Source: Amycolatopsis cihanbeyliensis (GTDB taxonomy: Bacteria; Actinomycetota; Actinomycetes; Mycobacteriales; Pseudonocardiaceae). From it: DNA of 64,000 bases. A program made the position numbers and the translations under genes. The stretch lies in assembly GCF_006715045.1 (NCBI RefSeq), contig NZ_VFML01000001.1, positions 930,001 to 994,000 of the forward strand, in the 5' to 3' direction. Positions 55,339 through 63,046 of this stretch are shown piece by piece; the first letter of the stretch is position 1, and each line of letters begins with the position of its first letter. The notes beneath the pieces were generated by a model, which was given only the letters and a program-made list of their open reading frames with translations, made no database searches and was not told the DNA's origin.

Positions 55339-55758
55339 ATGCACGATGTCGCACGCGCCACCACGGCAGGCAACCCGCTCGAGGAGACCGGCCGTATCCC
55401 GGTGATGTTCGGCGGGCGGGGGGCGGAGCCCCGGCCCGCGACCAGCGTGACCCCGGATTTCGAGCGCATCCAGCGCAGCTCCGAGTTCGGCGCCCTGCGC
55501 CGCAGGCTGCGCAGGTTCGTGTTCCCGGTGAGCCTGCTGTTCTTCGCCTGGTACCTCAGCTACGTGCTGCTCGCGGCCTATGCGCACGACTTCATGAGCA
55601 CCAAGGTGTTCGGACAGGTCAACGTGGCGATGGTGCTCGGCATGCTGCAGTTCCTCAGCACGGTCGTGGTCACCGTGGCCTACCTGCGGTTCGCCAGGCG
55701 GCAGATCGATCCCCGGGTGGCCGAGATCCGCAGGCAGGCCGGGGTACCCGAGGCATGA
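55339..55758 (+). CDS. DUF485 small membrane protein
   Basis: This 139-residue protein starts at ATG 55339 with GGAGAG upstream. Two transmembrane helices are seen (LFFAWYLSYVLLAAYAHDFMS and VNVAMVLGMLQFLSTVVVTVAYLRFA) with the DUF485 signature between and RVAEIRRQAG at the end. DUF485 proteins (YjcH) travel with SSS symporters such as ActP; its stop overlaps the symporter start by four bases. It is probably an accessory subunit. Confidence 0.9.
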   Translation: MHDVARATTAGNPLEETGRIPVMFGGRGAEPRPATSVTPDFERIQRSSEFGALRRRLRRFVFPVSLLFFAWYLSYVLLAAYAHDFMSTKVFGQVNVAMVLGMLQFLSTVVVTVAYLRFARRQIDPRVAEIRRQAGVPEA

Positions 55759-57350
55759 GCGCAGCACTCGCCGCGGACGGGCGGATCCTCAGCGACCCGG
55801 TGCTGAACACCGGGGTGTTCGCGCTGTTCGTCGCCATCACCCTGTTCGTGGTCTACCGGGTCAGCCACCGCAACCGGTCGACCGCGGACTACTACGCGGC
55901 GGGCAGCATCTTCACCGGTCGGCAGAACGGGATCGCGCTGTCCGGCGACTTCCTGTCCGCCGCCTCCTTCCTCGGCATCGCCGGCGCGATCGCCATCCAC
56001 GGCTACGACGGCTTCCTGTACTCGATCGGGTTCCTGGTCGCCTGGTTGGTGGATCTGCTGCTGATCGCCGAGCTGCTGCGCAACACCGGCCGGTTCACCA
56101 TGGGCGACGTACTCAGCTTCCGGATGCGGCAACGACCGGTCCGGGCGGCCGCGGCCACCTCCACCATCGTGATCTCGTTCTTCTACATGCTCGCGCAGAT
56201 GGCAGGCGCCGGCGGGCTGGTCGCGCTGCTGCTGAACATCCACAGTGGCTTCGGTCAGGCGCTGGTGATCGGCGTGGTCGGGCTGGTGATGGTGCTGTAC
56301 GTGCTGGTCGGTGGCATGAAAGGCACCACGTGGGTGCAGATCATCAAGGCCGGCCTGCTGATCCTCAGTGCGACCGGGATCACCGTGTTCCTGTTCGGCA
56401 AGTTCGGCTTCAGCTTCTCCGGTTTACTGTCCGCGGCCGCCGACAACAGCCCGCTCGGCGAGAAGCTCCTCGAGCCCGGCGGGCGGTACGGCGCGAGCGA
56501 CATCAGCAAGCTCGACTTCGTCTCGCTGGCGGTGGCGCTGATCCTCGGCGCCGCGGCACTGCCGCACGTGCTGATGCGGTTCTACACCGTGCCGAACGCG
56601 CGGGAGGCCCGCCGTTCGGTGGTCTGGGCCACCGCCTGCATGTTCGTGTTCTACCTCTGCACCCTGGTGATCGGGTTCGGTGCCGCCGCGCTGGTGGACC
56701 CGGAGACGATCCGCAACGCTCCGGGCGGGGAGAACTCCGCGGCCCCGCTGCTCGCACTGGAGATCGGCGGCAGCGTACTGCTCGGCATCGTCTCCGCCGT
56801 GGCCTTCGCCACCATCCTCGCCGTGGTGGCCGGGCTGACCATCACGGCATCGGCCTCGTTCGCGCACGACGTCTACGCGAACATCGTCAAGCGCGGCAAA
56901 GTCGGTGCGGACACCGAGATCCGGGTGGCCAGGTACACCGCGGTGGTCGTCGGTGTGCTCTCGATCGTCGGCGGTATCCTCGCCAACGGGCAGAACGTCG
57001 CGTTCCTGGTGGCGTTGGCCTTCGCCGTGGCGGCCTCGGCGAACCTGTCGACCCTGCTGTACTCCCTGTTCTGGAAACGCTTCAACACCATGGGAACTCT
57101 CTGCGGTATCTACGGCGGGCTCGCCGCATGCCTGGTCCTGGTGCTGTTCTCGCCGGTGGTGTCCGGTGCCCCTGACTCGGTCTTCCCCGGGATCGACTTC
57201 CACTGGTTCCCGCTACGCAACCCCGGCCTGGTGTCGATCCCGTTCTCCTTCCTCTGCGGCTTCGTCGGCACCCTGCTCGGCAGGACCAAGGCCGATCCGG
57301 GCAAGCACGCCGAGATGGAGGTCCGTTCGCTGACCGGCATCGGCGCCTGA
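55755..57350 (+). CDS. Sodium:solute symporter, ActP-like
   Basis: This 531-residue SSS-family transporter has about 13 TM helices. Signature parts: RSTADYYAAGSIFTGRQNGIALSGDFLSAASFLGIAG, MKGTTWVQIIKAGLL, LPHVLMRFYTVPNAREARRSVVWA and ASANLSTLLYSLFWKRFNTMG. Best-known relatives import acetate or short carboxylates with Na+ or H+. It overlaps DUF485 (ATGA) and is followed 12 bases later by the polyamine genes, so its substrate might instead be an amine precursor; the sequence does not decide. Confidence 0.88.
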   Translation: MSAALAADGRILSDPVLNTGVFALFVAITLFVVYRVSHRNRSTADYYAAGSIFTGRQNGIALSGDFLSAASFLGIAGAIAIHGYDGFLYSIGFLVAWLVDLLLIAELLRNTGRFTMGDVLSFRMRQRPVRAAAATSTIVISFFYMLAQMAGAGGLVALLLNIHSGFGQALVIGVVGLVMVLYVLVGGMKGTTWVQIIKAGLLILSATGITVFLFGKFGFSFSGLLSAAADNSPLGEKLLEPGGRYGASDISKLDFVSLAVALILGAAALPHVLMRFYTVPNAREARRSVVWATACMFVFYLCTLVIGFGAAALVDPETIRNAPGGENSAAPLLALEIGGSVLLGIVSAVAFATILAVVAGLTITASASFAHDVYANIVKRGKVGADTEIRVARYTAVVVGVLSIVGGILANGQNVAFLVALAFAVAASANLSTLLYSLFWKRFNTMGTLCGIYGGLAACLVLVLFSPVVSGAPDSVFPGIDFHWFPLRNPGLVSIPFSFLCGFVGTLLGRTKADPGKHAEMEVRSLTGIGA

Positions 57351-57362
57351 GAACCTGATCTG

Positions 57363-58538
57363 GTGAGCACCACGTTCGACCGGATCAGGCGATTCCTGAC
57401 CGAGCACGCACCATCGAGCCCGTGTCTCGTCATCGACCTCGACGCGGTGGCGGACCGGTACCGCGAAGTCGCCGCCGCGTTCGAGAACGCGCGCGTCTGC
57501 TACGCGGTGAAGGCCAACCCGGCTCCACCGGTGATCTCCACCCTGGTGTCGGCAGGCGCGAGCTTCGACGTCGCCAGCCCCGCGGAGATCAAGCTGTGCC
57601 TCGCCGCGGGGGCGGACCCGGAGTCACTGTCCTACGGCAACCCGATCAAGAAGCCGTCCGCGATCGAGTTCGCGCACAACGTCGGGGTACGCGAGTTCAC
57701 CTGCGATGCCGAGGGCGACCTGGACAACATCGCCAGGTTCGCGCCCGGCGCTCAGGTACAGGTGCGGCTGCTGGTCGAGGCCCCGGACTCGGTGACTCCG
57801 TTCGGCCGCAAGTTTGGCTGCGTTCCGCGGCGGGCAACCGAGTTGTTGCTACGCGCGGTCGAACTCGGGCTGGAGCCGACGGGGGTGAGTTTCCATGTCG
57901 GTTCGCAACAACTGGACCCAGCGGCGTGGGAGCTGGCCGCGGCCGCCGCGGCGACGGTGTTCACCGCCTGCGCCGAGCAGGGGACGACGCTGCGCAGACT
58001 GAACATCGGCGGCGGCTTCGGGGTGTCCTACGACCGGGAGGCACCGTCGCTGGCGGAATACGCGGGCACCGTCGACGCGTCATTGCGAGCGCACTTCGGG
58101 CAGCCGCTGCCCGAGCTGGTGCTGGAGCCGGGCAGGGCGATGGTCGCCGAGGCCGGGCTGATCAGGGCCGAAGTCGTGCTGGTCGCACGCAAGTCGGCCA
58201 CCGACCCGGCGCGCTGGGTCTACCTCGACATCGGCAGGTACAACGGTCTTGCCGAGACGGAGAACGAGGCGATCGCCTATCGCTTCGAGCCGGTCGACGA
58301 CACCGGCACCGCCGAGGAGGAAGGGCCGGTGATCATCGCCGGGCCGACCTGCGATGGTGATGACGTGCTGTATCAGCACACGCCGTACCGGTTACCGCTC
58401 GCGCTACGCGCTGGCGATCAGCTGGACATCCTCGCCACCGGCGCCTACACGGCAAGCTACTCGTCGGTGGCGTTCAATGGAATCGAACCATTACCTACGT
58501 ACTGCATTACTGGAGGGAGATTGATCAGTGCGCACTGA
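57363..58538 (+). CDS. PLP-dependent (fold III) ornithine/lysine decarboxylase
   Basis: This 391-residue eukaryotic-type decarboxylase has Lys50 (CYAVKAN) as PLP Schiff base, HVGSQ, GGGFGVSYD (phosphate loop), EPGRAMVAEAG and Cys in GPTCDGDDVLYQ with the aspartate supporting substrate binding. Product is putrescine or cadaverine. GTG 57363 lies after the symporter stop by 12 bases. Together with speD and the speE-like gene it forms a putrescine-to-spermidine pathway. The specificity helix residues cannot be assigned by eye. Confidence 0.87.
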   Translation: MSTTFDRIRRFLTEHAPSSPCLVIDLDAVADRYREVAAAFENARVCYAVKANPAPPVISTLVSAGASFDVASPAEIKLCLAAGADPESLSYGNPIKKPSAIEFAHNVGVREFTCDAEGDLDNIARFAPGAQVQVRLLVEAPDSVTPFGRKFGCVPRRATELLLRAVELGLEPTGVSFHVGSQQLDPAAWELAAAAAATVFTACAEQGTTLRRLNIGGGFGVSYDREAPSLAEYAGTVDASLRAHFGQPLPELVLEPGRAMVAEAGLIRAEVVLVARKSATDPARWVYLDIGRYNGLAETENEAIAYRFEPVDDTGTAEEEGPVIIAGPTCDGDDVLYQHTPYRLPLALRAGDQLDILATGAYTASYSSVAFNGIEPLPTYCITGGRLISAH

Positions 58539-58923
58539 GTACCTGCGGCCACCGATCGGGGCGTTCGCCGGCCGGCACGTCCTTGCCGAGCTGGAGGGAA
58601 TCCCGGCCGCGGCGCTCGATGATGTCGCGACGCTGCGCGACACCCTGGCTACGACGTTGAGTGAGGCCGGTGCGACGGTCTGCGATGTGATCTCGCACCG
58701 ATTCCAACCGCAGGGCGTGACAGTGCTCGCCATGCTCGCGGAGTCCCACGCCTCGCTGCACACCTATCCGGAGATCGGCGCCGTGTTCGTCGACGTGTTC
58801 ACCTGCGGCGAACGCGCCGATCCCGAGCGGGCGGCGGAGCTGCTGGCCAGCAAGCTCGGCGCCGCCTCGGTACGCATGTCCACCGTCGACCGCGGGCACC
58901 AGCCCGCAACCCAGGGGAGCTAG
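58528..58923 (+). CDS. speD: S-adenosylmethionine decarboxylase proenzyme (SpeD)
   Basis: This 131-residue prokaryotic class 1b AdoMetDC self-cleaves at Glu72-Ser73 (LAESHASLHTYPE), turning Ser73 into the pyruvoyl cofactor; His78 and Cys93 (VFTCGE) are the processing/catalytic partners. It makes decarboxylated AdoMet, the aminopropyl donor. GTG 58528, after TGGAGGGAG, overlaps the decarboxylase gene by 11 bases. Note the His74 directly following the nucleophile Ser, as in Thermotoga-type enzymes. Confidence 0.9.
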   Translation: MRTEYLRPPIGAFAGRHVLAELEGIPAAALDDVATLRDTLATTLSEAGATVCDVISHRFQPQGVTVLAMLAESHASLHTYPEIGAVFVDVFTCGERADPERAAELLASKLGAASVRMSTVDRGHQPATQGS

Positions 58924-58924
58924 A

Positions 58925-59827
58925 TTGACCGTTACACCACACCAGATCGTCGAGCCGCTCGGCCCGGGGCTGTCCCGGGTGTGGGACCTTCCCGAGGTTC
59001 TGCTCGATACCCGCACCGACTACCAGCACGTGGTGATCGCCAGGACGGCGCAGGGGATCACGCTGTTCTGCGACAACGACCGGCAGAGCACCGAGGAGAG
59101 CCAACTCGTCTACCATGAGGCGCTGCTCGTGCCGGCCGCGCTGCTGGCCGACGAGGTCCGCCGGGTGCTCGTGATCGGCTCCAGCGAGGGTGTGCTCAGC
59201 CAACAGGCGGTGGCCTTCGGGGCCGACCGCGTGGACCATGTCGACATCGACCGCGAGGCGGTCCGGGCCTGCGCCGAGTACCTTCCCTACGGTTACTCGC
59301 CCGCCGAGCTCGACGCGGCCGAGCGCGCGGACGGGCCGGTCCGGATGCACTACCGCGACGGTTGGGAGTTCCTCGCCGAGGCGGCGGCCGGCACGGAACG
59401 CTACGACATCGTGGTGATCGACCTTCCGGACGAGAACGCCGACCCCGAGGCGCAACACAACCGGCTGTACGCGAAGGACTTCCTACGGCGCTGCACCGAG
59501 GTACTCGCCCCCGGCGGCGTGCTGGCCGCACAGGCGGGCTGCCCGACGTTGTGGCGCAACGAGACGCTCATCGCGGCGACCCGGCGATTCTCGGAGATCT
59601 TCGGCACCGTGGTCTATTTCGGATCCGACGAGCACGAGTGGGCGTTCCTCAGTGGACGTGCCGACCGGATCGCCGACCCGGTGGACGGAATGATCCGCAC
59701 GCTGTCCGGAGCCGGTTACCGACCATCTTCTGTGGACCCCGAGGCGCTACGCGGCTGCACGGTGCTGCCGCACAGCGTCCGGGTCGCGCTGGCTAGACCT
59801 TCTGGCCGGACCGGACGCGACGAGTAA
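58925..59827 (+). CDS. Spermidine-synthase-like aminopropyltransferase (SpeE-like)
   Basis: This 300-residue protein has the amine/dcAdoMet site segments FCDNDRQSTEESQLVYHEALLVPA and the catalytic VVIDLPDENADP (Asp-x-x-Asp). The usual GGGDG cofactor loop reads GSSEG (VLVIGSSEGVLSQQ) and the acidic end of beta2 is HVDIDREAV. TTG 58925 is the only fitting start (AGGGGAG upstream), one base after speD. The pathway context supports aminopropyl transfer, but the altered loop may change the acceptor. Its 3' end overlaps the next minus-strand gene by 35 bases. Confidence 0.83.
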   Translation: MTVTPHQIVEPLGPGLSRVWDLPEVLLDTRTDYQHVVIARTAQGITLFCDNDRQSTEESQLVYHEALLVPAALLADEVRRVLVIGSSEGVLSQQAVAFGADRVDHVDIDREAVRACAEYLPYGYSPAELDAAERADGPVRMHYRDGWEFLAEAAAGTERYDIVVIDLPDENADPEAQHNRLYAKDFLRRCTEVLAPGGVLAAQAGCPTLWRNETLIAATRRFSEIFGTVVYFGSDEHEWAFLSGRADRIADPVDGMIRTLSGAGYRPSSVDPEALRGCTVLPHSVRVALARPSGRTGRDE

Positions 59828-60134
59828 CGGCGCGCTCGGCCACGAAGGACACCAGCGGAACGCACCCCGCGAGCAGGACCAGCACCGCGCCCTTCACCGA
59901 CCAGCGCGCCTTGATCGCCAGATCCACGGTGAGCACCAGGTAGATCATGTACAGCACACCGTGGATCGGCGAGTACACGGCCGAGGGTTCCGGATTGTCG
60001 TAGCCGTACCGCAGCACCATGACGACGACCAGGCCGAGCAGGCCGATACCGGTCACGTAGGCGGCAATCCGGAACCTGGCCAGTGCACCGCGCCAGTGCG
60101 CGGTCGGGGCGGGGTCTTGGGTCTGCGCGGTCAT
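59793..60134 (-). CDS. DUF3817 small integral membrane protein
   Basis: This 113-residue protein has about three TM helices (RIAAYVTGIGLLGLVVVMVLRYG, GVLYMIYLVLTVDLAIKARW, GAVLVLLAGCVPLVSFVAERAV) and an A/P-rich N-terminal tail; SPIHGVLYMIYL and PLVSFVAER match the DUF3817 family. Function unknown. ATG 60134; cotranscribed with the next gene upstream (24 bases). Confidence 0.85.
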   Translation of the reverse strand: MTAQTQDPAPTAHWRGALARFRIAAYVTGIGLLGLVVVMVLRYGYDNPEPSAVYSPIHGVLYMIYLVLTVDLAIKARWSVKGAVLVLLAGCVPLVSFVAERAVTRRVRSGQKV

Positions 60135-60157
60135 GCTGTTGGCGGGCCTCTCTGCTG

Positions 60158-60568
60158 TCAGCGGGAGTTCTCCTGGTCTCGAGCGTGCAGCTCGGCCAGG
60201 TAACGGTTGTAGGCGGCGAGCTCGTCGTCGGCTTCCTCCGCCTCGTCGGGCGCCGATGGCGCCGCGGGCGGGTTCGGCCGCTGCTCGGGGACCTGCGCGG
60301 GGGCGTGGCCCCACTCCTCGCGTCCGCTGGTGGGAGCCTCCGCTCGCGGCGTGGCCCGCTTGGCGAGCCTGCGCAGTCGCCAGAAGACGAAGGCGGGGAA
60401 CAGACCGAACAGGGGCCACTGCAGCACGTAGCCGAGATTCTGGAAGCTACCGCTCGCCGAGGCGAAGCGCTCCCACTGCCACCAGGCGAGGCCACCGCAC
60501 ACCGCCATGCTCAACACGCACACGCCGACCATCAGGAGTCGGCGGGTCAACGTCGAGCTTGCGGCCAC
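60158..60568 (-). CDS. Actinobacterial membrane-anchored protein, unknown function
   Basis: This 136-residue protein starts at GTG 60568 and has two N-terminal TM helices (LLMVGVCVLSMAVCGGLAWWQW, GYVLQWPLFGLFPAFVFWRLRRL) followed by a soluble, acidic tail ending ELAAYNRYLAELHARDQENSR. The WQWERF...SFQNLGYVLQWPLFG pattern is conserved in Actinobacteria next to DUF3817 genes. Function unknown. Confidence 0.82.
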   Translation of the reverse strand: MAASSTLTRRLLMVGVCVLSMAVCGGLAWWQWERFASASGSFQNLGYVLQWPLFGLFPAFVFWRLRRLAKRATPRAEAPTSGREEWGHAPAQVPEQRPNPPAAPSAPDEAEEADDELAAYNRYLAELHARDQENSR

Positions 60569-60627
60569 GTCTCGACGCTAGCACCCTGGCGGACCGGGTG
60601 GACGTGGCGGCCGCCCGTACCGGGAGG

Positions 60628-61563
60628 TCAGCGGCCCCGGGCCGCCTTGGCGTAGCGGTCGGCGAGGCCGAAGACCTTCTGCGCGTACTCCACCGAGTGG
60701 TTGTACGACATGACCCCGGCCCACCAGCCCTGCGCACCGGCCATATCCCTGCCGTCGGCGCACAGGTAGTGGGCCGCGGCCAGCGCGGCGTCGTCGATCT
60801 GCTGCGGGTCGCCGCGCCCGTCGCCGTTGCCGTCCGCGGCGTAGCGGGCCCAGGTGCTCGGGATGAACTGCATCGGGCCGACCGCCCGGTCGTGTCGCGC
60901 GTCACCGTCGAAGCGACCGCCGTCGGTGTCCGTGATGGCCTTCACGCCCGGTGAGCCGTCCAGGGGAACCCCGATGATCGGCTTGGACGGCCTGCCGTCC
61001 GCGCCGAACACGGCACCGCCGTAGCGGCCGTGGTTGGACTCGATCCGGCCGATACCCGCCAGCGTCGCCCAGGACACCCGGCAACCGGGTTGGGCAGAAC
61101 GCAGCGCGAGCTCGGCGTGCCCGTAGGCCATCAGGGCCCGCGCCGGGACCCCGACGGCCGGCTCGGTACGCGCGGCCCACTCGGCGATCGACTGCGGGCC
61201 GGACCGCTGCTCGGCGGGCGGGTCCGGGCGTTCGGTCGCCCCACCGGCGGCGGCCTTGCCACCCGCGAGCGTGGTGTTCACCGGGGCGACACTGCCCGGC
61301 TCCACCTCGGCGGCGGCCACCTCGAGTGCCGGGATCTCCATCGTGGTCGGCCCGGCCTCCGGCGTCACCGCCGCGGTCACCACCCACACACCACCGGCAC
61401 CCACGGCCAGCACGCTGGCCACGATGAGCAGCCTGCCCAGAATCCCGGCGCCCCGACGCCGCGCCGAGATCCCGTCTCCCGCCTCCGGGGCCGCGGAGTC
61501 ACCGTCTTCGGTGCCCGCCTCGGCCGACGTGCCGCGCACGAACCACTGCCTCTCGCTCGCCAA
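60628..61563 (-). CDS. Membrane-anchored lytic murein transglycosylase (SLT-type)
   Basis: This 311-residue protein has a cytoplasmic N-terminus, one TM/signal anchor (~42-66), a Pro/Ala-rich linker and a catalytic domain of the MltB/SLT_2 type: WATLAGIGRIESNHGRYGG (catalytic Glu in IESNHG), HDRAVGPMQFIPSTWARYAADGNGDGRGDPQQIDDAALAAAHYLC and GVMSYNHSVEYAQKV. It cleaves peptidoglycan outside the membrane. TTG 61563 is the best start though no good ribosome site precedes it. Confidence 0.87.
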   Translation of the reverse strand: MASERQWFVRGTSAEAGTEDGDSAAPEAGDGISARRRGAGILGRLLIVASVLAVGAGGVWVVTAAVTPEAGPTTMEIPALEVAAAEVEPGSVAPVNTTLAGGKAAAGGATERPDPPAEQRSGPQSIAEWAARTEPAVGVPARALMAYGHAELALRSAQPGCRVSWATLAGIGRIESNHGRYGGAVFGADGRPSKPIIGVPLDGSPGVKAITDTDGGRFDGDARHDRAVGPMQFIPSTWARYAADGNGDGRGDPQQIDDAALAAAHYLCADGRDMAGAQGWWAGVMSYNHSVEYAQKVFGLADRYAKAARGR

Positions 61564-61647
61564 GGATGCTGCAAACCTATGCGATCAACGACGCTACGCA
61601 GGCTAGCGTTACGCCGTTGCGAGGCGGTGGTGCGCCGCGCCGCCCGC

Positions 61648-62133
61648 TCAGCTCGCGTCGCGGCGCTGCCGAGCCAGCCTGGCCACGCACCACGCGGGCG
61701 CGCTGCCCCGCCGCAGGTGCTCCAGCACGGTCAGCGGTCCGAGACGCTTGCTCAGGTCGGCGGGAGTCAGGCCGGCGGCCCGATAGTCGAGTGCGCGCTG
61801 GTCGAGCGGGCTGATCCCGGCGTCCCACCAGCGCTCGGCCTCCGCGACGTCGCCGATCATCTGCCACCAGCCCGCGGCGGCGTTCAGCAACTCGACCGGC
61901 ACCTCGGGCAGCCTGCTGCGCATGGCCGCCAGGTAGCCGGGGTCGGCGGAGTCGACGTTCGCCCAGGAGTCGGCCCCGGTACGGCTGCGCTGTCCGGGAA
62001 TTCCCGGTGCCGGTTGCGGCGCGTCGGCCAGCCATGCCGACGCGATCCGGTCGACCTCCCTTTCCTCCGCGCTCCGCTCGCGCTCGGCGGCCCACTGCCG
62101 GATCAACGCATCAACTCCGGGATCTCCGGTCAT
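61648..62133 (-). CDS. Hypothetical protein, 161 residues
   Basis: I do not recognise the family. The protein starts at ATG 62133 with GGAGGCAGGGG upstream, so translation is well supported. It is soluble and mainly helical: an acidic N-terminus, an internal PGYLAAMRSRLPEVPVELLNAAAGWWQMIGDVAEAERWWDAG segment and a C-terminal LTVLEHLRRGSAPAWCVARLARQRRD. The run of helices could be a small protein-interaction fold. No catalytic motif seen. It lies 84 bases before the transglycosylase gene on the same strand. Confidence 0.6.
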   Translation of the reverse strand: MTGDPGVDALIRQWAAERERSAEEREVDRIASAWLADAPQPAPGIPGQRSRTGADSWANVDSADPGYLAAMRSRLPEVPVELLNAAAGWWQMIGDVAEAERWWDAGISPLDQRALDYRAAGLTPADLSKRLGPLTVLEHLRRGSAPAWCVARLARQRRDAS

Positions 62134-62496
62134 CCCCTGCCTCCTTCACAACGCACTGCCGTAGCCGCAGCACGGGTCGAACACTGGGTCTTCGGGTCTT
62201 TGACAAGCACTGGTCTCTGACGAGCACTGGTTTTGTCACTGGATGGTGCGGCAATCGGCCGCTCACGCAATGTGAGCACCGTAGAACCGGACCCCGGTAT
62301 TCCGCCAGACCCCGAGTGCGATGAATTCGTCGACCAGCATCTCCGACCCCGCATTCCACCCGGATGGTCGAGTCTTATGCCCCGGATCGTGGACTTCTTA
62401 ACGGTGTGTAGTCATACCGGCTGTACGCAGCATCATAACCGGCGCCGTTACCGTACCGTTACCGCGCCGGTCAAGTCCCCGGAAGAAAGTCGAAAC
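62134..62496. other. Intergenic region, no convincing gene
   Basis: 363 bases hold a direct repeat, TGACAAGCACTGGTCT (62201-62216) and TGACGAGCACTGGTTT (62218-62233), and a hairpin GCTCAC-GCAAT-GTGAGC (62261-62277). Possible frames are short, with no ribosome site or recognisable product. Confidence 0.5.
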
Positions 62497-62664
62497 TCAG
62501 GAAAACACGTTCTCCACGAACGTCACAATGGCCTCGGCACCGTCTCGCAACCAGCCGAGCGCGGTACGTACCGCGTCCGCTGACTGATTCGGTTGAGAAA
62601 TCAGGAGAAACAATACGAGTGCGACAGCACCGACGATCAGGATCTTCTTAATTCCCGGCGACAT
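62497..62664 (-). CDS. Small single-pass membrane peptide, 55 residues
   Basis: This frame was read directly from the sequence: ATG 62664 to TGA 62497-62499, 56 codons. It begins MSPGIKKILIVGAVALVLFL (one TM helix, residues ~8-23), then ISQPNQSADAVRTALGWL and an amphipathic end, DGAEAIVTFVENVF. A GGATGGAG site lies upstream. Third-position GC is lower than in neighbours but the hydrophobic-helix-then-amphipathic plan is coherent. I recall similar small proteins in Pseudonocardiaceae, without a known function. Confidence 0.7.
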   Translation of the reverse strand: MSPGIKKILIVGAVALVLFLLISQPNQSADAVRTALGWLRDGAEAIVTFVENVFS

Positions 62665-63046
62665 GGCTCCATCCGATCAAGTCGTCGGTCCCCGCGTCGG
62701 TCACGGAGCCCGGTACCTCCCAGCCAACATGGCCATCATCCCGCAGACCGCGAACACATGGGTACCTGTCACACGGACGGGCAGCCCTGTGCCACCAGCG
62801 CTGACTCACCGTATCCGACGAGCCGGTCCCCACTCTAGGAGAACGGCGCCCGAGCCTACCACCGGACACGCCCACGCCAACCCCTCCGCGCGGGCGACCC
62901 CGATCGGTCCAGCGTCCATGAACAGCCAACGCGTGCGCGCAGGGAGCAAACACGCGCGCGTGGATGGCCAACACACCCGGCGCGGCGTGTTGGCCACTCA
63001 CGTCACCGTGTTTGCCATTCGCGTAGGCGAGTTGGCCGTGCACGGG
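62665..63046. other. Intergenic region with degenerate repeats and a 10-bp hairpin
   Basis: The right part (62950-63046) contains units related to the 21-nt family (CGTGTTTGCCATTCGCGTAGG; CGAGTTGGCCGTGCACGGG) and a perfect hairpin TGGCCAACAC (62965-62974) / GTGTTGGCCA (62987-62996). No gene is evident on either strand; the area downstream of the racemase stop probably includes its terminator. Confidence 0.6.

Noticed and set aside
62233..62583. 116-codon plus-strand frame with CSHTGCTQHHN
   Set aside because: Starts without a ribosome site, overlaps the 55-residue gene antisense and shows no coherent domain or codon bias.
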